Below are positions 43,691 through 52,489 of a stretch of DNA of 64,000 nt, one piece after another; the first letter of the stretch is position 1, and every line of letters begins with the position of its first letter. Position numbers and translations under genes: made by a program. This stretch comes from Rubripirellula reticaptiva. GTDB taxonomy: Bacteria; Planctomycetota; Planctomycetia; Pirellulales; Pirellulaceae. The stretch is taken from contig NZ_SJPX01000002.1 of assembly GCF_007860175.1 (NCBI RefSeq), positions 186,001-250,000 on the forward strand. The letters are read 5' to 3'. The notes under the pieces are model-generated. The model was not told the origin of the DNA. It made no database searches and saw only the letters and a list, made by a program, of their open reading frames with translations.

Positions 43691-44887
43691 ATGGGAATCA
43701 ACGCACCACTGAACCGCAAACTCCGCATGGCACTGGTTGGCGGCGGCGCCGGATCATTCATCGGCCGCGTCCATTCCATCGCCGCTTGCTTGGACAATCG
43801 AGCAGTGTTGACTGCGGGAGCCCTGTCGAGCAACCCCGAGCGATCGAAAGCCTCGGCAGGCGATTATGACATCGATCCATCGCGTGCCTACGGCAGCTAC
43901 GAAGCGATGTTCGACGCCGAATCGAAATTGCCCGACGACCAGCGGATCGACTTTGTCAGCATTGCGACCCCGAACCATACCCACTTTGAAATTGCACGCG
44001 CCGCCGTCGAAGCCGGATTCAATGTCGTCTGTGACAAACCGATGACGTTCGACTTGGCCCAAAGCGAATCGCTGCTTGAAACCGTCAAGAACAGCGACGT
44101 TGTCTTTGCCGTGTCCCACAACTACACCGGCTATCCGCTGGTTCGCCAAGCACGTGAAATGATCCTAGGCGGCGAGTTGGGTGAAATCAACGCAATTCGT
44201 ACTCAGTACATCCAAGGCTGGCTGAGGACGAGTCTTGAAAAAGAAGAACAAAAGCAAGCCGCATGGCGAACCGACCCCACGAAGAGCGGCGCTGCGGGCG
44301 CGTTTGGCGATATCGCCACCCACGCTTACAACTTGGGCCGGTTCATGACCGGAGAAATGCCTGACAAAGTCAGTTGCCATTTGAAGTCGTTTGTTGAAGG
44401 CCGCAAGCTTGATGACTACGGCACCGCCGTGATTCGATACGAAAATGGTGCCTTGGGAACGTGCACCGCATCCCAGATCAGCCATGGCCGCGAAAACGAC
44501 GTCGAAGTCGAAATCGATGGTACAAAGGGATCACTAAAATGGCGTCAAGAGAACCCAAACGAACTGATCTTCCGTCAAAACGGCAAGCCTCATCAGATCT
44601 ACACCCGCGACCCCAATGCGCCGTACACCCACCCTGGCGCTGCAGCATCTTGCCGCCTGCCATCCGGACACCCGGAAGCCTTCTTCGAAGCGTTTGCCAA
44701 CGTCTATGTTGCTGCCTTTGATGACATGGCCAAGCGTGCCGCAGGTGAATCGTTCGAAACCGTCGATACGATATACCCGAACGTTTACGATGGCGTCGAA
44801 GGCATGTACTTCATCCAACAATGCGTCAACAGTAGCAACCAAGACGCAGCCTGGTTGCCGCTGAAGCACGCGGCAGCGAGAAAGTAA
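43691..44887 (+). CDS. Gfo/Idh/MocA-family oxidoreductase (cytosolic)
   Basis: The 398-aa protein is a second Gfo/Idh/MocA dehydrogenase but, unlike the one at position 46, lacks a Tat or Sec signal. The Rossmann motif is MALVGGGAGSFIGRVH near residue 13, the catalytic-lysine segment is NVVCDKPMTFDLAQSE, and SHNYTGYPLVRQAREMI follows. GSLKWRQENPNEL and a C-terminal EGMYFIQQCVNSS are typical. Members oxidise sugars or inositol derivatives. ATG 43691 is chosen; the frame is open 57 bp upstream. The VanZ-like gene follows after 8 bp, suggesting co-transcription, though no functional link is obvious. Confidence 0.9.
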   Translation: MGINAPLNRKLRMALVGGGAGSFIGRVHSIAACLDNRAVLTAGALSSNPERSKASAGDYDIDPSRAYGSYEAMFDAESKLPDDQRIDFVSIATPNHTHFEIARAAVEAGFNVVCDKPMTFDLAQSESLLETVKNSDVVFAVSHNYTGYPLVRQAREMILGGELGEINAIRTQYIQGWLRTSLEKEEQKQAAWRTDPTKSGAAGAFGDIATHAYNLGRFMTGEMPDKVSCHLKSFVEGRKLDDYGTAVIRYENGALGTCTASQISHGRENDVEVEIDGTKGSLKWRQENPNELIFRQNGKPHQIYTRDPNAPYTHPGAAASCRLPSGHPEAFFEAFANVYVAAFDDMAKRAAGESFETVDTIYPNVYDGVEGMYFIQQCVNSSNQDAAWLPLKHAAARK

Positions 44888-44895
44888 TCGCTAAC

Positions 44896-45933
44896 GTGAC
44901 GCCCCGAACGACCGCTCCGAACGACCACCAAGAAACCGGCAACGATCTCGAAAAAGATAGCCGCCGACCCTCTGAGTCCAAGCGAACGGTCTGGATCTTG
45001 GCGGTGGTAAGCGTGATTGTTGTTGCCGCCTTGTTGATGCCGATTCCGCTTGAAGGTCGCACGCCGTCGGCGATCGGCAACATGGTTCACGCACCGCTTT
45101 TTGCGGCGCTGACCATCGCGGCAATTTTCTTGGGTGACCGATGGCTAGCAGCGACGTGGTGGTCGTCGCGCATCGTACGAATGGCGGCAACCGCATTGAC
45201 GGTTTTCGCATTCGGAATCGCGATCGAGTTCGCGCAAACGCTATCCGGACGAACGGCGTCATTTCACGACGCGATCGCGAACGGATTAGGCATCGGAACC
45301 GGTTTCTGTTTGTCGCTCGCGCATACTCGCGTGAAATCGAGCCCCAGCGATCGACGCACACCTCGAATCCTGTGGGGCATTGCGGGCTTTCTAATCGCCA
45401 TCGCATGGTGGGGCCCTGTGGCAACTTTGCGAGATGTGCTTGCGATGAACCGCGACTTTCCTCTGTTGGCATCGTTCGAAACCGAAGCCGAGTTAGAGCG
45501 ATGGTACTTCAGCAACACGTACGGAAAACGCGTTCGCCAAGACGCGACTCTGGGCGACCATAGTTTGGAGGTTGAGTTCTCGGTCAACGATCATCCATCG
45601 GTCACGTTGACGAAATTGAAACACGATTGGTCCGGTACCCAATCGATCGAAGCGGACGTGACCCTAGACGCGAATCACCCGCAATCAGAAGTCGAGCTGT
45701 GGATCAACGTGATCGACTATTCCAAGGGCAAAGACTTTTTCGACGTCTTCCGTAAACCCTTTACGATTCGTCGCGGCGAACCAACACACCTGGTCATATC
45801 ACGTAACGAACTAATGCAACCGACCGCCGGCCGGGTACTGGAACTTGATTCAGTTGAGTACATCGAATTCCAGATGATCCAGCCACCGATGCCGACCACC
45901 GTTCGCGTGGACTTCCTCAGACTTCGGCTGTGA
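44896..45933 (+). CDS. VanZ-like membrane protein with C-terminal beta-rich domain
   Basis: The 345-aa protein has an N-terminal VanZ-like part with four helices (residues about 30-140). It includes the family motif FGIAIEFAQTLSGRTASFHD followed by AIANGLGIGTG. A fifth helix near 155-175 is followed by a predicted extracytoplasmic domain of about 155 residues (SFETEAELERWYFSNTYGKR and following) that resembles carbohydrate-binding beta-sandwich domains. VanZ proteins are linked to teicoplanin resistance and to polysaccharide metabolism in some bacteria, but their biochemistry is uncertain. Translation starts at GTG 44896, 8 bp after the oxidoreductase gene. Confidence 0.8.
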   Translation: MTPRTTAPNDHQETGNDLEKDSRRPSESKRTVWILAVVSVIVVAALLMPIPLEGRTPSAIGNMVHAPLFAALTIAAIFLGDRWLAATWWSSRIVRMAATALTVFAFGIAIEFAQTLSGRTASFHDAIANGLGIGTGFCLSLAHTRVKSSPSDRRTPRILWGIAGFLIAIAWWGPVATLRDVLAMNRDFPLLASFETEAELERWYFSNTYGKRVRQDATLGDHSLEVEFSVNDHPSVTLTKLKHDWSGTQSIEADVTLDANHPQSEVELWINVIDYSKGKDFFDVFRKPFTIRRGEPTHLVISRNELMQPTAGRVLELDSVEYIEFQMIQPPMPTTVRVDFLRLRL

Positions 45934-46022
45934 CGATTGGCGATTCGATTGGCTTGGAATCCGAAAGGCTATCGCCTTCGATGCGTAGACTTCGGTGCAT
46001 GGACCGCGAATCGCGTCCCGCG

Positions 46023-46058
46023 AACATCAGCGGCAACATCAGCGGCAACATCAGCGGA
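46023..46058. repeat. Three-copy 12-bp tandem repeat in an intergenic region
   Basis: Three copies of AACATCAGCGGC (the last ends GGA) lie in the 250-bp gap between the VanZ-like gene and the histidine kinase gene. No coding region in this gap is convincing. The repeat could be a variable-number tract. Confidence 0.7.
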
Positions 46059-46182
46059 CCGGCGATTATTAAAAGCGAGCAGACCCGATACCAAGCGTTT
46101 ATGATACCGGTTAGCGCCAGCGATCGCGGCGGACGTGAAATCGCTGAACGGCCAGTTCGTATTCTTGCCTGTTTGAGATTCT

Positions 46183-49100
46183 ATGGACACTTCCACCAGC
46201 GAGCAGTCGCCGCCAACCATGCCCGAAGCCTTCAAAGAGGCTGTGTCCGAATTTCGCTGGTGTGCATCGACCGACGGCAAGCTGATCTGGATCGATCCGA
46301 ACAGCATTCGATTGTTTGGATGTGATCCAGCGACTCGTTGGGGTGACTTGCAATGTGGGATGCCGTGGGTTCACACCGACGACCAGTCTGTTCGCATTGC
46401 GGCGTTCAAACGAGTCTCGAAATCGTTATCCGTCGAATCGACAGACGCGGCATGCGATCCCGTGGCAATCGAATATCGGATCTCGCGTAGCGATGGCAGC
46501 CATTGGTGGGTGCACGAGACGATGGCAGGTGAAGCCAACGAAAATGGCGTCCCCATCATCCACAGCTTGGTTCGCATCATCAACCGACGCCGACACTTGG
46601 AATCGGCTCTGAAGGATTCCGAAGCGGTCTACCTTTCGTTAGTTGAAAGTCTGCCACTGAGTGTGTTACGCAAAGACCTTCGAGGTCGCATTCAATACGC
46701 CAACGCGCGAGCGTGCGAGCAAATTGGACGCTGCGTCGACGAACTGATTGGCAAGTGTGACTTCGATCTGTTCCCAGCCGATCTTGCCAAAAAATACATG
46801 GCCGACGACCGTGAAGTGATCGAATCAGGAAAACTGTATCACGATGTCGAACGACACCAAATTGCAGACGACAAACAAGTCCACGTCGAGGTTTGGAAAG
46901 CACCGGTGCATAGTGCGCTCGGTGACGTTGTTGGAATTCAGATCATGTTCTGGGACATCACCAATCAAAAAGACGCCGAACATCAAGTCGAGTTCGAACG
47001 ATTTCTGCTGTCGACGCTTTTGGAAACCGTTCCTGATTCGGTCTACTTCAAAGACACCGACAGCCGCTTCATTCGGATGAGCAAGAGTTGTGCTGCACAA
47101 TTCGGAATCGACGATCCTCGCAAGGCGGTGGGAAAGTCCGACGCAGATTTCTTTAGCCGAGAATACGCGCGCAAAACATTCTTGGAAGAAAAGCAGGTGA
47201 TGGAATCCAACGAATCAATTTTGTCACAAATTGAATACGTCACTTTCACCGATGGCAGCGAGGGTTGGTCCAGCACTACCAAAGTGGCTCTGCAGGATAA
47301 AAGCGGTCGAATCATCGGTACCTTTGGAATCTCCCGAGACGTCACGGAACAAAAACAGGCCGAACAAACTCTTGCGCAAGAACGCGACTTGCTAAAGACG
47401 ATCATCAACAATGTCCCTGACTTGATCTATGTCAAAGACCGCGCGGGACGTTTTGTGACCGCAAACGCAGCACTACTGAACCTGCTGGCGCTCGACAGTA
47501 CCGATCAACTGCTCGGCCGCACGGACTATGATTTTTCGTCGCCTGAAATGGCTTGCGATTACGTGGCCGATGACCAGAACGTGATGCGCAGTCAAAAGCC
47601 ACTCGTCGATCGCGAGGAAACTCACCGTACCGAAGACGGAAACACAATCTGCCTGTTGACCACGAAAGTTCCTCTGTTTGGCTCGGATGGCGAGGTGCTC
47701 GGAGTCGTCGGGATCGGTCACGACATCACCAAACGCAAACGGGCCGACGAAGACATGTTGGCTGCGAAAGAAATCGCTGACAAAGCGAACCGCGCCAAAA
47801 GTGATTTCTTAGCGAATATGTCACACGAGATTCGCACACCAATGAACGCGATCATTGGCATGACGGACCTGGTACTCGACACCAAATTGGATCCGAGCCA
47901 GCGGAGCTTTTTGTCGATGGTCCAAGAGTCCGCCGATTCACTTTTGTCAGTGATCAACGATATCTTGGACTTTTCAAAAATCGAAGCTGGCAAAATGGAC
48001 CTTGAACCTCGTGTCTTCGAGATCCGCGAGAGCCTCGGTGACACGATGAAGACACTCGGCTTAAAAGCTCATGCCAAAGGTATCGAACTTGCGTTTCGAG
48101 TTGCTCCCGATGTTCCTCGTCACGCCATCGCTGACATCGGCAGATTCCGACAAGTGCTGATCAATCTGGTTGGCAACGCAATCAAGTTTACTCAGCACGG
48201 CGAAGTGCTAGTCGATGTTCGAACCATTGGCACTCGAGTGCCGTCGACTGCTGGACAAGGCGAGATGATCGAAGTGATTGTCCGCGACACAGGGATCGGC
48301 ATCTCGCCGGATAAATTCGCGACGATCTTCCGCGAATTTGAACAGGCCGACACCTCCACGACTCGAAAGTTTGGTGGCACCGGACTCGGCCTCGCCATTT
48401 CTTCCCGACTCGCGAAACTGCTCGGTGGCGAAATCAAAATTGAAAGTGAAGTCGGTGTTGGCAGTCAGTTTTCGTTCGAAGTGGAATTGAAGCCTGCGCC
48501 CGTCAACATCAACGACACCCAACAGCGTGGCGTCGTAGTGGTCGGCGGCACCAAAGTGCTAATTGTTGATGACAACGAAACCAATCGATTGATTCTTGGC
48601 GAAATGCTGGGCAACTGGGGCATGGTGCCAACGATGGCTCAATCGGGTGCCGAAGCGCTCAATGAAATGCGGATCGCTGTGACTGCGGGTGCCCCGTTCG
48701 GGATCGTGATTAGCGACGTGAACATGCCACACATGAGCGGCTATGAATTTATTTCTCAAGTTCGCGCAGAGGCACCAATCGGCGAAGCACCAATCGTGAT
48801 TTTGACCAGCGGTGATCGCGACGGCGAACGCGAACTCGCTGAAAAACTAGGCGTCTGTGAGCGATTGATGAAGCCGGTCAAGCAATCTGAATTGTTTGAT
48901 GCAATTGTTCGCGTCTTAGGCGTGAACTCGCCTGAGCCGACACGAGAACATCATCCCCCGACGCAAACAATCCCGCTGGAAAAACTGCGCATTTTGCTGG
49001 CCGAAGACAACGAAATTAACCAACGATTGGCCGTTGGACTGTTGAGCAAAGAAGGCCATGACGTGACCGTGGTCGCCGATGGTTCCCTAGCACTGACGAT

Positions 49101-49845
49101 GCTCGAGAAGCAGTCATTTGACGTCGTCTTGATGGACGTGCAAATGCCAGTGATGGATGGCTACGAAACGACCCGGATAATTCGCGAGCGAGAAGCGTCG
49201 TCCAGCCAACGAACCACGATTATCGCGATGACTGCACACGCGATGAAAGGCGACCGCGAAAAATGCTTGAGCGCGGGCATGGACGAGTACATTCCCAAAC
49301 CCGTCCGCATCGCCACGCTGCGTGAGCGACTAATCGCAGTTAACCAGGCGAAGGCCCCCCAACCAAACTTTACGAATTCGGACGATCAGAACTTCGATGA
49401 AGAATCACTGCATCCCGATCCTGTGCCGACAACCAACCCCGAAACATCAAGCGATTGCGATCCCAAAATGAACGACCACACAGAATCGCCAATCGACTGG
49501 GAACAAGCACACCTAACCGTCGGCGGCGATACGCATTTGCTGTGCGAACTGATGGGCGTGTATCTAAGCGAAGTTGAAAGTCTGATGCGAACCTTTGATC
49601 GAGCCAACTCGACAGACGATCGAAAGTCGCTGCGGCGTGCAGCCCATACACTTAAAGGTGCATCGCTTTCCGTCGGAGCTTTAGCGACCAGCGTCGTTGC
49701 CGAGTCTTTGGAAATGGTTTCTGATGACGCAGATGCAGATGAAATCACGAAACGAATCGCCGAAGTCAAGTCGACCGCGACTCGTGCGATCAAAGCAATC
49801 GAGCAACATCTCCAGCATCAGAAAGAAAATCGTGACGGCAGTTAA
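46183..49845 (+). CDS. Hybrid sensor histidine kinase with four PAS domains, two receivers and HPt
   Basis: The 1220-aa protein has no signal peptide or membrane helix, so it senses a cytosolic cue. Domains in order: PAS-like modules at about 20-135, 146-262, 272-390 and 402-520; HisKA with the phosphoacceptor His548 (MSHEIRTPMNAIIGM); HATPase (N-box LVNLVGNAIKFT-like, DTGIGIS, GGTGLGLAIS) to about 770; receiver 1 (VLIVDDNETN, phosphoacceptor Asp845 in ISDVNMP); receiver 2 (ILLAEDNEIN, Asp985 in LMDVQMP); HPt near 1110-1215 with His1155 (AAHTLKGAS). It is a complete phosphorelay in one chain. The HPt could pass phosphate to the NtrC-like regulator encoded 0.8 kb downstream. The mog gene overlaps its 3-prime end by 14 bp. 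Confidence 0.93.
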   Translation: MDTSTSEQSPPTMPEAFKEAVSEFRWCASTDGKLIWIDPNSIRLFGCDPATRWGDLQCGMPWVHTDDQSVRIAAFKRVSKSLSVESTDAACDPVAIEYRISRSDGSHWWVHETMAGEANENGVPIIHSLVRIINRRRHLESALKDSEAVYLSLVESLPLSVLRKDLRGRIQYANARACEQIGRCVDELIGKCDFDLFPADLAKKYMADDREVIESGKLYHDVERHQIADDKQVHVEVWKAPVHSALGDVVGIQIMFWDITNQKDAEHQVEFERFLLSTLLETVPDSVYFKDTDSRFIRMSKSCAAQFGIDDPRKAVGKSDADFFSREYARKTFLEEKQVMESNESILSQIEYVTFTDGSEGWSSTTKVALQDKSGRIIGTFGISRDVTEQKQAEQTLAQERDLLKTIINNVPDLIYVKDRAGRFVTANAALLNLLALDSTDQLLGRTDYDFSSPEMACDYVADDQNVMRSQKPLVDREETHRTEDGNTICLLTTKVPLFGSDGEVLGVVGIGHDITKRKRADEDMLAAKEIADKANRAKSDFLANMSHEIRTPMNAIIGMTDLVLDTKLDPSQRSFLSMVQESADSLLSVINDILDFSKIEAGKMDLEPRVFEIRESLGDTMKTLGLKAHAKGIELAFRVAPDVPRHAIADIGRFRQVLINLVGNAIKFTQHGEVLVDVRTIGTRVPSTAGQGEMIEVIVRDTGIGISPDKFATIFREFEQADTSTTRKFGGTGLGLAISSRLAKLLGGEIKIESEVGVGSQFSFEVELKPAPVNINDTQQRGVVVVGGTKVLIVDDNETNRLILGEMLGNWGMVPTMAQSGAEALNEMRIAVTAGAPFGIVISDVNMPHMSGYEFISQVRAEAPIGEAPIVILTSGDRDGERELAEKLGVCERLMKPVKQSELFDAIVRVLGVNSPEPTREHHPPTQTIPLEKLRILLAEDNEINQRLAVGLLSKEGHDVTVVADGSLALTMLEKQSFDVVLMDVQMPVMDGYETTRIIREREASSSQRTTIIAMTAHAMKGDREKCLSAGMDEYIPKPVRIATLRERLIAVNQAKAPQPNFTNSDDQNFDEESLHPDPVPTTNPETSSDCDPKMNDHTESPIDWEQAHLTVGGDTHLLCELMGVYLSEVESLMRTFDRANSTDDRKSLRRAAHTLKGASLSVGALATSVVAESLEMVSDDADADEITKRIAEVKSTATRAIKAIEQHLQHQKENRDGS

Positions 49846-50380
49846 AATCGGTATCCTGACGGTCTCGGACCGCGCAAGCCGAGGCGAATACGAGGATTTG
49901 GGCGGCCCGGCGATCGCCGCCTATCTGAACGAGGTCCTGTCTTGCCCGTGGACTCCGGTGCAGAAGATTGTCTCGGACGACACAACGATCATTAGCGATG
50001 CGTTGGTCGAACTATGCGACGCCCACCAATGCTGTCTAGTGATCACGACCGGTGGCACGGGACCGGCGTTGCGCGATGTGACGCCGGAAGCGACCGAAGC
50101 GGTTTGCGAAAAGATGATGCCGGGATTTGGTGAACTGATGCGAAAGGTATCGCTCGAAAAAGTGCCCACGGCGATCCTGTCTCGTCAAACCGCGGGCATC
50201 CGCGGCAAATCGCTGGTGGTCAATCTGCCGGGCAAACCACGTGCGATCGCCGAGTGTCTGGACGCCGTCTTCCCAGCAATTCCTTACTGCATCGACCTGA
50301 TCGTTGACGGCACTGCTAACCCACCCCGATTGGAAACCGCCACACCTCGTTGGACTGCTTTTCGCCCCAAACAAAGCTAG
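49832..50380 (+). CDS. mog: Molybdopterin adenylyltransferase
   Basis: Mog (182 aa) adenylates molybdopterin, activating it for molybdenum insertion in molybdenum cofactor synthesis. It closely resembles E. coli Mog: KIGILTVSDRASRGEYEDLG near the N-terminus, CCLVITTGGTGPALRDVTPE in the middle, MPGFGELMRKVSL, PTAILSRQTAG and the C-terminal VNLPGKPRAIAECL. GTG 49832 is the only start that gives the normal N-terminus and lies inside the kinase gene, overlapping its last 14 bp, so translation is likely coupled. No other moa or moe gene is in the window. Confidence 0.94.
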   Translation: MTAVKIGILTVSDRASRGEYEDLGGPAIAAYLNEVLSCPWTPVQKIVSDDTTIISDALVELCDAHQCCLVITTGGTGPALRDVTPEATEAVCEKMMPGFGELMRKVSLEKVPTAILSRQTAGIRGKSLVVNLPGKPRAIAECLDAVFPAIPYCIDLIVDGTANPPRLETATPRWTAFRPKQS

Positions 50381-50674
50381 CGGCTTGGCCTAATTCAAGG
50401 CTGGCGATGTCAAGATTCACCGCTTGGCGATGGATTCAGATTTGGAATAGGGTTTGCGTTTACTGCGTTGCAGGCAAAAAAACACGCGATTTGACTGCAA
50501 AACGTGCGTCCTCGGCCGAGGCGTGCGAATAAGCGCGCTATGCGGGCGTTCGATCTCTGGGTCAAAAATTGCGTGAGCGGTGTGCGAATGATTTCGTCGA
50601 CCGTTTTGATGCTGTTTGCAGCAGATGAGGAATGCGGCCCGCGACGGGCTGCTAAGCAAGCCGAAGGATGCGAA

Positions 50675-52153
50675 ATGTCAGACCGACCGATTGAGTTGCT
50701 ACTAGTTGAAGACGAAGACGATTTTCGCGACACGTGCGCGCGATGGATGCAGCGGAAAGGGCATAAAGTCACCGCCGTATCCAACGGTGCCGAGGCGATC
50801 GGGCTGTGCGAAAGCCAACACTTTGATGTGGCAGTTTTCGACATGAACATGCCTGGGATGTCAGGCATCGAACTGTTGCAACGAGTCCAACAGGCATCCA
50901 TCGATATCGAAGTCATCATCCTGACCGGCCAGGGCACCATTGAATCGGCCGTTGCGGCAATGAAGATGGGCGCCTGCGATTTTATGACAAAGCCATGTTC
51001 GCTTGGCGACCTTGAACATCATTGTCAGCTTGCCCGCACGCGAGGTGAATTGCGACGTGAAAACGAGCAATTGAAGGCCGTCATTTCACGCAGCCGACCG
51101 GCGCTTCAGATGATCGGTGAAAGCGGTTCAATGCGAGCGGTCGCCCGGATGATTGAAAAGGTTGCGCCCACTGACAAACCGGTCTTGATCCAGGGCGCCA
51201 GCGGAACGGGTAAAGAAGTGGTCGCTCGCGCGATCCAGCAGAACAGTCCTTTGCGAGACAAGCCGTTCGTGACAATCAACTGCGCGGCCTTGCCAGAACA
51301 GTTGGTCGAAAGCGAACTGTTCGGCCATCAAAAGGGATCCTTCACCGGCGCCACGGCTGAAAAACCTGGACTCTTCGAAATCGCCGATGGTGGAACATTG
51401 TTCATCGACGAAATTGGTGAAATGCCGCTCGCCCTGCAGCCCAAACTGCTTCGTGTCCTTGAAGACGGTTCGATGCGGCGGATCGGTTCGGCCAAGGAAC
51501 GAACCGTTCACGTGCGGATAATCGCGGCAACCAACCGTGACCTGACCAGCGAAGTCGAGAAAGGTAATTTCCGCGAAGACCTGTTCTACCGAATCAATGT
51601 GTTGCCGCTGCAACTGCCGCTGCTGTGTGAACGCGAAGGCGACATTGAGCGATTGATTGATCACTACGTGCCCGCGTCCTGGCGTGTGGCCCCCGAAGTT
51701 CGCGCCGCACTTACCGCGTACTCGTGGCCCGGGAACATTCGTCAACTGATCAACGTGATACAGCGCGCGACTATCTTGGCGGACGACAACGAAATCACGC
51801 TGAACGAACTGCCCGCCGAAGTATTACTAGGCGGATCGCTAGGCCCCGGACACGCACCGAGGCCCGAACCGGCAATCCAGACCGGTTCACACACAGCGGG
51901 GCTGGATGTCGCGAAAGTCGCTTCAGCCGCTTCGCCCGGGGGATCCATTCCGACCCTCGACGACATCGCCAAGTCGCACGTGCTCGACGTCCTTGCCCGA
52001 GAAAACGGCAACAAAGCCAAAGCGGCGAGGCGATTGGGGATTCACCGCCGCAAACTGTACCGACTGCTAGAAAGGTTCGAAGAGTCCAGTCCCAACGAAT
52101 CGACCGCTTCAACCGCTTCAACCGCTGAGGCTTCGCAGGTTCGCAACACCTAG
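50675..52153 (+). CDS. NtrC-family sigma-54-dependent response regulator
   Basis: The 492-aa protein has an N-terminal receiver ([10 protein letters not shown], phosphoacceptor Asp in [13 protein letters not shown], residues about 5-120), a sigma-54 AAA+ domain (about 140-375) and a Fis-type helix-turn-helix ([20 protein letters not shown]). The AAA+ domain has Walker A GASGTGKE, Walker [14 protein letters not shown] and the sigma-54 contact loop as GSFTGA rather than the usual GAFTGA. It activates sigma-54 promoters when phosphorylated. ATG 50675 is preceded by GGATG; the 5-prime extension of the open frame is not protein-like. Its probable donor is the hybrid kinase upstream (inference). 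Confidence 0.93.
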   Translation: MSDRPIELLLVEDEDDFRDTCARWMQRKGHKVTAVSNGAEAIGLCESQHFDVAVFDMNMPGMSGIELLQRVQQASIDIEVIILTGQGTIESAVAAMKMGACDFMTKPCSLGDLEHHCQLARTRGELRRENEQLKAVISRSRPALQMIGESGSMRAVARMIEKVAPTDKPVLIQGASGTGKEVVARAIQQNSPLRDKPFVTINCAALPEQLVESELFGHQKGSFTGATAEKPGLFEIADGGTLFIDEIGEMPLALQPKLLRVLEDGSMRRIGSAKERTVHVRIIAATNRDLTSEVEKGNFREDLFYRINVLPLQLPLLCEREGDIERLIDHYVPASWRVAPEVRAALTAYSWPGNIRQLINVIQRATILADDNEITLNELPAEVLLGGSLGPGHAPRPEPAIQTGSHTAGLDVAKVASAASPGGSIPTLDDIAKSHVLDVLARENGNKAKAARRLGIHRRKLYRLLERFEESSPNESTASTASTAEASQVRNT

Positions 52154-52489
52154 ATTCGCAACAAGTTGATTCAGTTCGCGGTTCCTGAAAAGTTGACTCA
52201 AAAAGTGGTAAACGTTTTGAGTCGGTCGATTGTGCGTTTCGCTGCACCGGCTGAGCAGCAGACAATCACGCTTTGGAACCGCAAAACGCGCATCCCTTGC
52301 TCACACAGCTCAGCAAATCTTGATGCACATCGATGCTGCGATCACGCAGGTTGCCCCCCAGTACCACAGCCGGGACGAATCCGCTCGCCTTCCCAAGAAT
52401 AAGGGTTGTCGGCAGAATAGCCGCTTGGATTCTTGCGGACTCGGTTTCGATTTCGCCTCTCGCTATCTCACTTCCCCTCGGGATCGATC
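52154..52489. other. Non-coding region between the response regulator and yidC
   Basis: About 336 bp without a convincing gene on either strand. It must hold the yidC promoter. I see no strong hairpin or repeat; a -24/-12 type promoter was looked for and not identified convincingly. Confidence 0.45.

Noticed and set aside
45969-46307. Minus-strand frame with repeated Ala-Asp-Val (three-copy repeat)
   Set aside because: The repeat is the reverse reading of the 12-bp tandem. The frame overlaps the kinase start and lacks protein-like features.
50504-50674. 5-prime extension of the sigma-54 regulator frame
   Set aside because: It is rich in Arg and Cys and not like any receiver N-terminus. The receiver begins directly after ATG 50675.
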